This document shows, piece after piece, positions 36,801 through 44,412 of a stretch of DNA of 49,032 nucleotides (position 1 is the first letter of the stretch; each line of letters opens with the position of its first letter). Below the pieces are notes generated by a model. It saw only the letters and a list, made by a program, of their open reading frames with translations. It did no database searches and was not told the origin of the DNA. A program made the position numbers and the translations under genes. Where the stretch lies: positions 1 to 49,032 of the forward strand of contig CAZLZJ010000009.1 in NCBI GenBank assembly GCA_964563975.1. Reading direction: 5' to 3'. The stretch is from JAAYJR01 sp964563975. Lineage in GTDB: Bacteria > Bacteroidota > Bacteroidia > Bacteroidales > Prolixibacteraceae.

Positions 36801-37547
36801 GCTGAATTTAACAGGAGTGAATATAAAGATTGGAATCTTAAGACAAAACTTACCTCAGCCGATGATTATCAGATTCTTATTGTACGCGACATTCCGACTC
36901 TCAATGAATCTATGTCTTACTTCAGAAGGGTTGTCGTTACCAGAAAACTTTTTGAGTCTTTGGGGCAAACAACTTACCGTAACTTTTTAATAACTGATGA
37001 AAATCTTAAAAAGCTTCTTGATGAGAGCAAGGTTGATGAATATATTGATTTCTTCAGGAATAATTATATAGGGCAGCCGCAACCGGCAAAACCGGCAGAT
37101 GATAAACCAAAATCAGAGAGTGCCGGAATTGAAACAGACAGTATAGACATTACAGAACCAAAAGAGTATTCAGGCCCATACAGCAAAGATATTGAAAAAC
37201 CTCACCTTATTGTTATTGCAGTTCCTGATAAGGGGATAAATAAGCCTGCATTTATTGAAAAACTTGAGGAGTTTAATCAGGTAAGTGAAACTATTTCAGG
37301 ATTGACCGTAAAGGAGTTGTCTCTTGATGAATTCCGTGACCTGATAATTATTTCCGGATTGCCTGACAGAGAAAATGCCACCCGTTACTTCCGGATGGTT
37401 GTTCAAAACCGAGATCTGTTTTTATCACTTGGTGATACAGAATATCGCAATTTTCTTATAACAACAGATAATTTTGATATTTTTCTTCAAGAGAAAAATA
37501 TTACAGATTATATGGATTTTTACAAGCACATTTATCTGGATAGATAG
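33876..37547 (+). CDS. porW: T9SS TPR lipoprotein PorW/SprE
   Basis: A 1223-residue lipoprotein required for type IX secretion (PorW in Porphyromonas, SprE in Flavobacterium). The start is TTG at 33876, since it gives KRYLLNIIGIIIVL and a lipobox ending FFQGC (Cys21), followed by STEKNTFASRAYHKVTSKYN, the family signature. TPR-like helices fill residues about 120-400 and 560-720. The C-terminal third carries three tandem copies of a domain of about 110 residues (about 788-900, 954-1064, 1107-1221), each ending with a YxxFxIxxxNxxxxLxExxxxDYxxF-like pattern. porX follows 74 nt later, so secretion component and regulator are adjacent. Confidence 0.9.
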   Translation: MKRYLLNIIGIIIVLPFFQGCSTEKNTFASRAYHKVTSKYNIHFNASESLKSGIEKIDDRIENDYTKILPVFKESDPSAPGMVKSDMDNVILKTSKLIEIHSITEKPKRRKRRTRKYLEFASKEEFNPWIDNSYLLMGKAYFFQHNFSTAVNNFSYLLRKYPDGDARHESQVWLLRSYSELGRFDEAAEVIKSLQGDTEFPGSLERSLSMAIADYYVKQKEYTEAIKFIDIALKKTIWKKQKTRLQYIKAQLFEELGLFDQAGKEYAAVLKLNPEYKMAFNARVNAFGVLSGAGDGEKIKKELQKMLKDKKNQEFRDQIFYALGNIHFAGGNRDQAIEDYRQSVAYSVNNQFQRALSAITLADLYFEDFNYKQAQAYYDSAMVLIDDNYPDYAALKEKYRSLTNLVENLLTVEREDSLQRIAKMPEIERESLIANLMKEEQERQRNLENLAIQGQIGQGYYRSNRYRMGMGRGLQEGGWYFYNPQTVSYGQVTFRQRWGQRKLEDNWRRSNKSTTSLDEIDELVDSGLEVLEMKESDPLKKEFYTQFLPLTDSLMALSHDRILESLFNAGKFFKSEFSNYKLAAEAFEDLLKRYPSNVYQLSVYFDLYDLYELLGDHEKASYYRNLIISNYPESKYAQYLINPNFFVEMGLKTDSLNRLYEQAYSSYRSGNYGNVLNLAGRIKSMKPDSVIIPKIDFMQSIAEGTRTGMQNFENLLKKYLRTYPDKEPSPLAQEILKLIQDSTLADYQKLIDMGYINEEIQNEELLMQDRMENDEFGGKFTYEEDLLHYFVIAYPRDVAVDLNRLKFDIANYNIDHYTKIDFDIETEPLNENLMLLIVRALDDKESGVIYHRAVIKNASVFQTLRGLEYYNFAISSTNYRQILSENSITDYLKFFIKNYSRYIGADFSDEEPLISPEELMAKAREEESIFRERGDFVMVKTATSGLFNNDIDTTQSFVLAVKDPGFSMRAVLRDFAEFNRSEYKDWNLKTKLTSADDYQILIVRDIPTLNESMSYFRRVVVTRKLFESLGQTTYRNFLITDENLKKLLDESKVDEYIDFFRNNYIGQPQPAKPADDKPKSESAGIETDSIDITEPKEYSGPYSKDIEKPHLIVIAVPDKGINKPAFIEKLEEFNQVSETISGLTVKELSLDEFRDLIIISGLPDRENATRYFRMVVQNRDLFLSLGDTEYRNFLITTDNFDIFLQEKNITDYMDFYKHIYLDR

Positions 37548-37621
37548 TGCAGTCGGTTAAAGTTTGTTAATGTGGAAATAAATCTTTTATTTGTTTGTAA
37601 CTTGCAAATAAAAAGTTGTTA

Positions 37622-39178
37622 ATGAGAAAAACAAATATACTCTGGGTAGATGATGAAATTGACATTTTGCGGGCACATATACTCTTTTTGCAGAAAAAAG
37701 ACTATTATGTTGACACTGCAACAAATGGACTTGATGCATTGGGGAAAGTAAAGACAAATTTTTATGATATTATTTTCCTTGATGAAAATATGCCCGGGAT
37801 GACAGGTCTTGAAACCTTGAACCATATAAAAACCATATCTCCAAATGTACCGGTGGTGATGATTACTAAAAGTGAAGAGGAAAATATTATGGATGAGGCC
37901 ATTGGTGCTAAAATTGCAGATTATCTTATTAAACCCGTAAACCCCAATCAGATATTACTGTCAATCAAAAAAAATACAGATCAAAAAAGACTTGTTACCA
38001 AGCAAACCACATCTGCCTATCAAATGCAGTTTTCAGAGATAGGAATGCGCATAAATGACCGTCTCAATTATGATGAATGGATTGATATTTACAGACAGCT
38101 TGTTTATTGGGAAATTGAGTTGAGCGGATCAGACGACAATACCATGGATGAGGTACTGACAATGCAAAAGGATGATGCCAATAAAGGCTTTTTTAAATTT
38201 TTCAGAGATAATTACTTAGGGTGGCTTAATATTGAGTCCGGAGACCGCCCTCTTTTGTCGGTTGATATTTTTAAAAAAAGGATTTTCCCTTTGCTGAATG
38301 CAGGCAAGAAAGTTTTTATTTTGGTTATCGATAATCTTCGATTTGACCAGTGGAGGGTAATAAGTCCGGTATTTGAATCATATTTTCACATTGCTGCGGA
38401 AGAGCTGTATTTCAGTATTTTGCCTACAGCCACCATGTATGCAAGAAATGCTTTCTTTTCGGGTTTGATGCCTTTGGAAATAGAAAAATACTTTCCGGAA
38501 TTATGGGAAGATGATGATAATGAAGGCAACAAGAATAAGCATGAAGAGTTATTATTAATTAAGCAATTGGAGCGTTTCAGGCGAAAAGAGAGCCTCTTTT
38601 TTGAAAAAATATCCGGAGTGCGCCGTCAAAGTCAAATAGCTGAAAGCATAAAAAATATTTTGAGCAATGAATTGTCGGTGATGGTTTTTAATTTTGTTGA
38701 TATGATTTCACACGCCCGTACCGAAATGGATATGATCCGCGAACTTGCCAATAATGAAAAAGCTTACAGGTCACTTACTCTGAGCTGGTTGAATCACTCT
38801 TTATTAATAGATATTTTAAAATATCTGTCAGATAAAGATATTGAGGTGATTGTCACAACAGACCACGGTTCAATCAGGGTTGACAATCCGGTAAAAGTGA
38901 TAGGCGATCGTGAAACTAATACAAATCTTCGTTATAAGCTTGGCAGAAATTTAAATTTTAAATCAAAGCAGGTATTTGAAGTCAGAGATCCCCGTGAAGC
39001 TTTTCTGCCGTTAAGAAATGTGAGCACTACCTATATTTTTGCTCATAATAAGGATTTTTTTATCTATCCGAATAATTATAATTACTATTCTAATTACTAC
39101 AAAGATACCTTTCAGCATGGTGGAATATCTCTCGAAGAGGTTATTGTGCCATTAGTCAGGCTTGTCCCTAAAAGATAA
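37622..39178 (+). CDS. porX: T9SS response regulator PorX (receiver plus PglZ domain)
   Basis: A 518-residue response regulator that controls T9SS genes. The receiver domain has the acidic pair Asp10/Asp11 (LWVDDE), phosphoacceptor Asp54 (FLDENMPG), the switch Thr (MITKS) and Lys in LIKPVNP. A linker leads to a PglZ-type alkaline-phosphatase-like domain (about 220-518). Visible there are FILVIDNLRFDQW, ILPTATMYARN with Thr271 in the nucleophile position, TTDHGSIRV and FQHGGISLEEV, the expected zinc ligands. PorX proteins of other Bacteroidota are zinc-dependent and work with the kinase PorY. The ATG at 37622 is preferred over an upstream TTG. porY is not in the window. Confidence 0.95.
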   Translation: MRKTNILWVDDEIDILRAHILFLQKKDYYVDTATNGLDALGKVKTNFYDIIFLDENMPGMTGLETLNHIKTISPNVPVVMITKSEEENIMDEAIGAKIADYLIKPVNPNQILLSIKKNTDQKRLVTKQTTSAYQMQFSEIGMRINDRLNYDEWIDIYRQLVYWEIELSGSDDNTMDEVLTMQKDDANKGFFKFFRDNYLGWLNIESGDRPLLSVDIFKKRIFPLLNAGKKVFILVIDNLRFDQWRVISPVFESYFHIAAEELYFSILPTATMYARNAFFSGLMPLEIEKYFPELWEDDDNEGNKNKHEELLLIKQLERFRRKESLFFEKISGVRRQSQIAESIKNILSNELSVMVFNFVDMISHARTEMDMIRELANNEKAYRSLTLSWLNHSLLIDILKYLSDKDIEVIVTTDHGSIRVDNPVKVIGDRETNTNLRYKLGRNLNFKSKQVFEVRDPREAFLPLRNVSTTYIFAHNKDFFIYPNNYNYYSNYYKDTFQHGGISLEEVIVPLVRLVPKR

Positions 39179-39205
39179 CTTAAAACATTATTAATTTATT
39201 TGATC

Positions 39206-40156
39206 ATGAAACGAAGACATTTTATCAGAAACAGTGCTTTGGGGAGTCTGGCACTGTCTATACCGGCGATCAGAAGCTTCGGTAATGACTTTTCATCTGA
39301 TTATAAAATCCCCGGCAGAATATTGGGCAAAACAGGTAAAAAGCTTTCGGTTATAGGGTTTGGAGGGATTATGCTGAATAACTTTTCTCAGGAGTTTGCA
39401 AATGAGTTGGTGTCTAAAGCATGGGAGCTGGGTGTTAACTATTATGATGTTGCCCCGACCTATGGAAATGCCGAAGAGCGATTAGGTCCGGCACTGAAAC
39501 CTTACAGGAAAAATGCTTTTTTGGCTTGTAAAACAACACAACGGGAAGCTGCCGGTGCTCAAAAAGAGTTGGAAAGTTCATTAAGATTGTTACAGACAGA
39601 CCATTTTGACCTATATCAATTTCATGGGTTTACCTCGGTTGAGGAGGTTGAAAAAGTATTCGGACCCGGCGGAGCCATGGAGACTTTTGAAAAAGCCCGT
39701 AAAGAGGGTAAGATTAAAAATATAGGTTTTTCCGCTCACTCTGTAGATGCTGCATTGCTGGCAATGAAAAAATATAAATTTGATTCTGTTCTGTTCCCTT
39801 TTAATTTTGTCTGTTGGTATAGCGGGAATTTCGGACCTCAGGTATATGAAGAGGCACAAAAACAGGGGATGGGTGTGCTTGCATTGAAAGCAATGGCACT
39901 TACTAAACTTAAGAGAGATGAAAAAAGTAAATTTAAAAATGTGTGGTATAAACCAATTGATGATGAGCAGATAATGAAAATGGCACTTAAATATACTTTA
40001 TCTAAAAATATTGCTTCTGCCATTCCTCCGGGAAACAGTACCTTGTTTTTAAAAGCTTTAGAGTTTATGAATGATTTCGGGTCTGTTACCGGTGAAGAAT
40101 CTATCCGGTTAATGGAGATTGCTGAAAATGTAGAACCAATTTTTATGCACGGCTAA
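39206..40156 (+). CDS. Exported aldo/keto reductase (Tat-type signal)
   Basis: A 316-residue oxidoreductase with an N-terminal twin-arginine-like signal (KRRHFIRNSALGSLALSIP). The barrel begins near residue 35 (IPGRILGKTGKKLSVIGFGG). The aldo/keto reductase tetrad is visible as Asp81 and Tyr86 (YYDVAPTYGNAEERLG), Lys109 (ACKTT) and His140 (YQFHGF), so it should be catalytically competent with NAD(P)H. The substrate is unknown. An upstream TTG exists, but the ATG starts right at the RR motif. It follows porX by 27 nt and is convergent with the coiled-coil gene. Confidence 0.88.
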   Translation: MKRRHFIRNSALGSLALSIPAIRSFGNDFSSDYKIPGRILGKTGKKLSVIGFGGIMLNNFSQEFANELVSKAWELGVNYYDVAPTYGNAEERLGPALKPYRKNAFLACKTTQREAAGAQKELESSLRLLQTDHFDLYQFHGFTSVEEVEKVFGPGGAMETFEKARKEGKIKNIGFSAHSVDAALLAMKKYKFDSVLFPFNFVCWYSGNFGPQVYEEAQKQGMGVLALKAMALTKLKRDEKSKFKNVWYKPIDDEQIMKMALKYTLSKNIASAIPPGNSTLFLKALEFMNDFGSVTGEESIRLMEIAENVEPIFMHG

Positions 40157-40174
40157 AAACAGCAATTGATATTT

Positions 40175-41077
40175 TTACTTTAATTCGAATGTAGTGGTAC
40201 CTATATTACGTCCGTCGGCAAAGAGGTCGACCGTATATTTTCCAGTCATAAGCTCCGGTTCGTTAGAGTTGTCCCAAAAAATGGCAACAGGAAGATCATG
40301 CCCTTCATATACTACTTCTCTCATTGCTGAATACTGGATCTTAAGATCTTCAAACTGAAACAGATTTTTTTCATCTTTGCTCATTAGTAGCTGGTCAGGT
40401 CGCATAATCCTGGCATATACATTTTTAGTTCCTCTTCGGGCTGATACATTTTCATTGAGAATAAAGTAGATTCTTAGCTTATCAGTTCTCCTGGCAAACT
40501 TAGTCTCTTTATTTCTATTGTTAAGTGCTTCAACAAAAAAATCACGAACCTGCAGTACTGCTGCACGCTGAAGGTTTTGCTCAAGTCTCACTTTCTCCTG
40601 ACTGAGCTGTGCCTTTTCTGATTCTACTCTTTTGAACTGCTCTTTTACTTCTATGTTTTCTGCCATTAACTCCTGGTTACGCCTGTTTAAAGAATCGATC
40701 TGAACAACAAAGTCGCGCATAATACCTCTGAGGGTTGTTACCTCTTTTTGATATGAGTTGATTTTTTGAATACTTACTTTTTTAGTTTGTTCTATCTCAA
40801 TCATAAGATCTTTTACTTTGGTCTGTGCCAGGAACAGCTGCTCGTTAATTGTGTCATTTTCAGTTGAAAGAGAATCATATTTCACCACAAGTTCAGCTAA
40901 TTCGACCTGTATGGAATCTTTTTCTGATCTTAACTCATTTATGATCATTTTATGATCCCTATTTTGAAGGAAATATAAAATGGCTACTGTAAGAAGAACA
41001 ACCGACAATATAATGACAATTATATTGTTTCTCCGGTTTTTTACTTTTAATCTGTTTTGGATATCTATTTCATTCAT
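40175..41077 (-). CDS. Membrane-anchored coiled-coil protein, unknown
   Basis: A 300-residue protein with a single N-terminal membrane anchor (about 19-37, IIVIILSVVLLTVAILYFL), a long heptad-rich coiled coil (about 45-180, with many Glu/Gln/Lys and Leu/Ile at spacing), and a C-terminal beta-rich domain (about 195-300: KLRIYFILNENVSARRGTKN, GKYTVDLFADGRNIGTTTFEL). I do not recognise a named family. The topology suggests a periplasmic coiled-coil rod with a small sandwich-like head. It has its own well-spaced promoter and is convergent with the aldo/keto reductase, 18 nt away. Confidence 0.75.
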   Translation of the reverse strand: MNEIDIQNRLKVKNRRNNIIVIILSVVLLTVAILYFLQNRDHKMIINELRSEKDSIQVELAELVVKYDSLSTENDTINEQLFLAQTKVKDLMIEIEQTKKVSIQKINSYQKEVTTLRGIMRDFVVQIDSLNRRNQELMAENIEVKEQFKRVESEKAQLSQEKVRLEQNLQRAAVLQVRDFFVEALNNRNKETKFARRTDKLRIYFILNENVSARRGTKNVYARIMRPDQLLMSKDEKNLFQFEDLKIQYSAMREVVYEGHDLPVAIFWDNSNEPELMTGKYTVDLFADGRNIGTTTFELK

Positions 41078-41108
41078 TTTGGATATTTTATCATTATAAT
41101 GAACGTTA

Positions 41109-41141
41109 CAAAATTAATAATCTTTTGTATGACATAACAAA
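41109..41141 (-). promoter_or_regulatory. Promoter of the coiled-coil protein gene
   Basis: On the minus strand TTTG (complement of 41138-41141), 21 bases, then TAATTTTG (complement of 41109-41116) match the Bacteroidota pattern TTTG-N19/21-TAnnTTTG. The -33 box overlaps the T run of the upstream terminator. Confidence 0.65.
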
Positions 41142-41168
41142 AAAGGCTGCATGATCTTCACACAGCCT
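41139..41168 (-). terminator. Rho-independent terminator of the second TonB unit
   Basis: On the minus strand AGGCTG (41163-41168) and CAGCCT (41144-41149) form a 6-bp stem with a 13-base loop, followed immediately by TTTTTTG. It lies 22 bases after the stop of the receptor gene. Confidence 0.8.
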
Positions 41169-41189
41169 CAATTATTATAAAAAATATTA

Positions 41190-43550
41190 TTAAAAAAGGT
41201 TTCCGAATCTTAATCCGAAGTAAAACAGTCTTGGTGATAGTGGCCCATAAATATAAGACGGGTCCCTGTAAACACCCGAATCAAAATCTTTCTGATAGGA
41301 GTTAAAGAGATTTTTAACACCTGCATTAATCTCCATTTTTACACTATTTGTGATTTTTATGTTATATGCACTTTTTAGCCCCATATCGAAAAATGACTCG
41401 GAGGTTCTCAATTCACCTTCTGTGGGATTTTCAAGTTGAACACCGAAATAGGGTATTAACATAGGTCCTGTATAATTGGCAGTTGCAGAAAGGGACAGTC
41501 GGGATACCGGCAGATAATTTAAGCTTAAAAATCCAAAACTGTTGGGAGACCTGAAAAAGCGTGTTTCCCCAAACTTTTGTGGCTCCTGATAAGCGCTTTT
41601 TTGGAGAGTATATCCTGATTGAATCTGCAACTTATTTGAAGGAGATATATTAAATTCAAGATTTACACCTTTCACTTTAGCGCCTTTTTCTGCATTTTTC
41701 CTTGTATAAATTACTACTCCTTCTTCATCGGGAGTTCCATACTCATTAGCAAAAGGATTTTTCAAAACTGTATAAAAGCCTTCAACTAACAGCTGATATT
41801 GACAAGCTATATCAAGGCCTGTATAGCCAAGTGAGAGGGAATAACTATTTGAAGATTCTTGTTTTAGGTTTTCATCATTTTTGTGAAGCACTTTTCTTGA
41901 TCCGGAAGTTTCAATATGCAAATCTTCATCAAATATCTGAGGTGCTCTAAACCCTTTTGCGTATCCCCCTCTGAGCTGTAAGTTAGGAATTATGTTATAC
42001 ATTAAGTTAATTCTGGGACTTAAAACATTACCTGAAATATCACTGCTTTCTCCCGTATCATCAGAAACTTTGTAGTTGTCAAACCTTAGTCCCGCAGAAA
42101 GAATCATCTCATTTAACTTCCATTCAGATTGCACGAATGTTGATTTAAGGAATATGCGCTGGTCAGTAATAAGAGTATTATCATAATGCTCTCCTGTGGT
42201 AATATCATAGTAACCCAGTTTATTATCCTCTAAAAAACTTCCCTTTAATTCAGCTCCGATATTTATTGTTGCGGGCGAGAATAGGAAATTTTCTATCTGG
42301 CGGGTATACTGAGTTCCTGAAATGTATGTAAAATCTTCAGTTTTTCCGTAAGCAGACAGATCCTGGTTTGCACCATAATAAGAATCGCGGTCAACTATCT
42401 GTCCTGAAAAAAATATAGAAATTTTATCTGCATCACGCATGAGCATATCAAATGTACCTGAACCCAGGTGGATATTATGCCTCACACTTTCCGAAATGTC
42501 GGTTTCATGAAGAGGCAGATGCAATTTATTTCCACCTCTTCGGTTTTCATTGATATGGAAATAGTCAAAAGTAACTTTTCCCCTGGAGGCCACTCTTTGA
42601 AAGAACCGGGATCCCAAAGTGCTGTTTTTTATATCAGATAATTCGGTAAAACCATCATTATTGGCATCAAAAGGGCCTCTTTTTCTATAAAATCCAAATA
42701 TATTCAGACCTGTTTTATAATCGTCAGTCACAAACGAGCCGTTCAATGTAAGATTGAGATCATCGGCTAAACCTGACTCTCCCTTTTTTCCGAATGTGCC
42801 GTAATTGTTTGAGATTGAAAAGGTATTGGATACCGGATCTTTAGTTATTAAATTGACAGTTCCTGCAATGGCATTACTCCCATACATAGAAGAACCTCCA
42901 CCACGAATAACTTCCACTCTGTCAATCATAACAGCAGGAATGAGTTCCAGCCCGTATACACCTGCCAGCCCGCTGAAAACAGGATGAGAATTAATTAATA
43001 TTTGTGTGTAGTGTCCTTCAAGTCCATTCATTCGCACCTGCGAAAATCCACAATTTTGACAGTTATTTTCCATTCTGAGGCCAGGTGAAAAATTCAGGCC
43101 TTCGCTTAAAGTTGCATTAAAGGTTCGTTCAAATAATTTTTGATTTATACTATTAATAATTGTCGGACTCTCTCTCCGGCTTCTGGCATTTCTGTTTGCT
43201 GTTACCACTACTTGTTCAATTCCGATATTGTCAGACTCTAAGTTAACAAGCAGGGTAATACTGCTATTTTTGCGAAAAATTACCTCTTTGCTATATGGCT
43301 TATATCCGATTGCTGAAACCAGCACTTTATGCTTCCCCAGTGGGAGATTTGCAAGCTTAAAGTGTCCGGTGGCATCAGCAGCAGTACCAATAGTTGTTCC
43401 GTCGACCATAATGGTGGCAAATGGAATATGCTCATCACCCGATTTGACATCACCAAATAACATTGCATCAGTTCCGGGATTTTTGTCAGGTTCCTCAGCA
43501 AATACAAACGTTGACAAAAACAAGAGATATATAACTATAAATATCTTCAT
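41190..43550 (-). CDS. TonB-dependent receptor with carboxypeptidase-like domain, probable metal/cofactor uptake
   Basis: A 786-residue outer-membrane receptor. A signal peptide (1-18, ending TFVFA) is followed by a carboxypeptidase D regulatory-like domain (about 28-108; GDVKSGDEHIPFATIMVDG, LPLGKHKVLVSAIGYKP), the TonB-box-like EQVVVTANR (112-120), a plug with IDRVEVIRGGGSSMYGSNAI, and a barrel ending LFYFGLRFGNLF. An unusual CxxC, Cys164 and Cys167 (NCQNCGF), sits in the plug before VRMNGLEGHYTQILIN. No SusD partner is present. The gene follows a His-rich small membrane protein by 55 nt, which points to a metal or metal complex rather than a glycan. The substrate is inferred, not shown. 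Confidence 0.88.
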   Translation of the reverse strand: MKIFIVIYLLFLSTFVFAEEPDKNPGTDAMLFGDVKSGDEHIPFATIMVDGTTIGTAADATGHFKLANLPLGKHKVLVSAIGYKPYSKEVIFRKNSSITLLVNLESDNIGIEQVVVTANRNARSRRESPTIINSINQKLFERTFNATLSEGLNFSPGLRMENNCQNCGFSQVRMNGLEGHYTQILINSHPVFSGLAGVYGLELIPAVMIDRVEVIRGGGSSMYGSNAIAGTVNLITKDPVSNTFSISNNYGTFGKKGESGLADDLNLTLNGSFVTDDYKTGLNIFGFYRKRGPFDANNDGFTELSDIKNSTLGSRFFQRVASRGKVTFDYFHINENRRGGNKLHLPLHETDISESVRHNIHLGSGTFDMLMRDADKISIFFSGQIVDRDSYYGANQDLSAYGKTEDFTYISGTQYTRQIENFLFSPATINIGAELKGSFLEDNKLGYYDITTGEHYDNTLITDQRIFLKSTFVQSEWKLNEMILSAGLRFDNYKVSDDTGESSDISGNVLSPRINLMYNIIPNLQLRGGYAKGFRAPQIFDEDLHIETSGSRKVLHKNDENLKQESSNSYSLSLGYTGLDIACQYQLLVEGFYTVLKNPFANEYGTPDEEGVVIYTRKNAEKGAKVKGVNLEFNISPSNKLQIQSGYTLQKSAYQEPQKFGETRFFRSPNSFGFLSLNYLPVSRLSLSATANYTGPMLIPYFGVQLENPTEGELRTSESFFDMGLKSAYNIKITNSVKMEINAGVKNLFNSYQKDFDSGVYRDPSYIYGPLSPRLFYFGLRFGNLF

Positions 43551-43605
43551 TTAAAATAAGAATATATTAAAAAAACAGAATAGGTGTGTTGGGAATATTT
43601 TAAAA

Positions 43606-43995
43606 TTATGCCGGAGGTGACCGGGGAGATAATTTTATAATCTGAGGGGTTAATAATACTGCCGTAATATAAGGGCGGTAATTGGATAATATTTTTACAG
43701 GGGTATATATTACTGTTATAATTGCAGGAAGGATGACTTTATCGAATGAGGCACACTGAAAAAGACAAATTTGGGTAGAGGAGTGGTTGTGATGGCTGAA
43801 AGGTTTATCATCGTTACTGTTTTTGTCTACCGGATGTGAATGGGTAACAACAATTCCATTGGGATAGAAATGGGTGTGTTTATTTACTATTGAAGTATAG
43901 CCCACATAAAAATAGGCAGGAAGAAACAGAATAATTAATATTTTTATTTTCTTTTTCAATAGAGTGCTTTTATAAATTTGAGTTGCAAAATACAA
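43606..43995 (-). CDS. Small His-rich membrane protein preceding the TonB receptor
   Basis: A 129-residue protein. A hydrophobic segment at about 17-33 (IKILIILFLPAYFYVGY) is followed by a metal-binding-looking stretch with eight histidines (HTHFYPN, THSHP, SHHNHSS) and two Cys (CLFQC). A second hydrophobic segment follows, and the tail is SPRSPPA. The His cluster after the membrane segment would face the periplasm. It lies 55 nt upstream of a TonB receptor on the same strand. The layout mirrors 10188-10526. A role in metal handling is inferred; I know no named family with certainty. Confidence 0.75.
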   Translation of the reverse strand: MYFATQIYKSTLLKKKIKILIILFLPAYFYVGYTSIVNKHTHFYPNGIVVTHSHPVDKNSNDDKPFSHHNHSSTQICLFQCASFDKVILPAIITVIYTPVKILSNYRPYITAVLLTPQIIKLSPRSPPA

Positions 43996-44219
43996 ATAAA
44001 ATTAAAACAGAGGTTTAGTTTTTTAAAAAGATATCAATTTTTATGATAATTGTTATTTTTTCCTGTATCCGGTATCGGGGAGACAGGAAAAAAATGATCC
44101 ATTTCTTAATCTTTGGTATAACACTCCTGTATTGTGTACGGAAGAGTTAAGGTACTTGTTTTGGGAGGGGAGGCATATACAGGTTGGGATCATGCGTTTT
44201 TGCATGTTGTTTCAATTGC
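43996..44219. other. Intergenic region upstream of the His-rich gene
   Basis: No intact gene. It should contain the promoter of the minus-strand TonB unit. A short plus-strand frame from about 44107 (FLNLWYNTPVLCTEELRYLF) is open for some 50 codons, but I cannot relate it to a family; it may be more debris of the gene whose tail follows. Confidence 0.45.
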
Positions 44220-44402
44220 ATCTTCGGAATCAAAGGCAGAGGTGGTTTTGAAATAGACATTTTATGGGGAAACGGTGAACTTATATCAGTAAATGTAAAA
44301 TCATTAACTGACAATAAACTTAATTTACGTTAGAAAAATTCAATAAAATCTATTGTTACAAAACCGGGAGATATTTATACATTCGCAAAGTATGATTTTT
44401 AA
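44220..44402 (+). pseudogene. Decayed C-terminal tail of a glycosidase, GH95-like
   Basis: The plus frame from 44220 reads IFGIKGRGGFEIDILWGNGE, then LISVNVKSLTDNKLNLRY, a TAG stop at 44331-44333, then KNSIKSIVTKPGDIYTF to a TAA at 44400-44402. The order (RGGFE-x-D-x-x-W-x-(N/D)-G-x-L, a VKSL-like strand, N-x-x-x-x-RY, K-x-G-x-x-x-x-F) is that of the C-terminal domain of GH95 alpha-L-fucosidases, as I remember it. No start, no catalytic domain and an internal stop mean a remnant. The similarity is by eye only. Confidence 0.5.
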
Positions 44403-44412
44403 AAAATATCAA

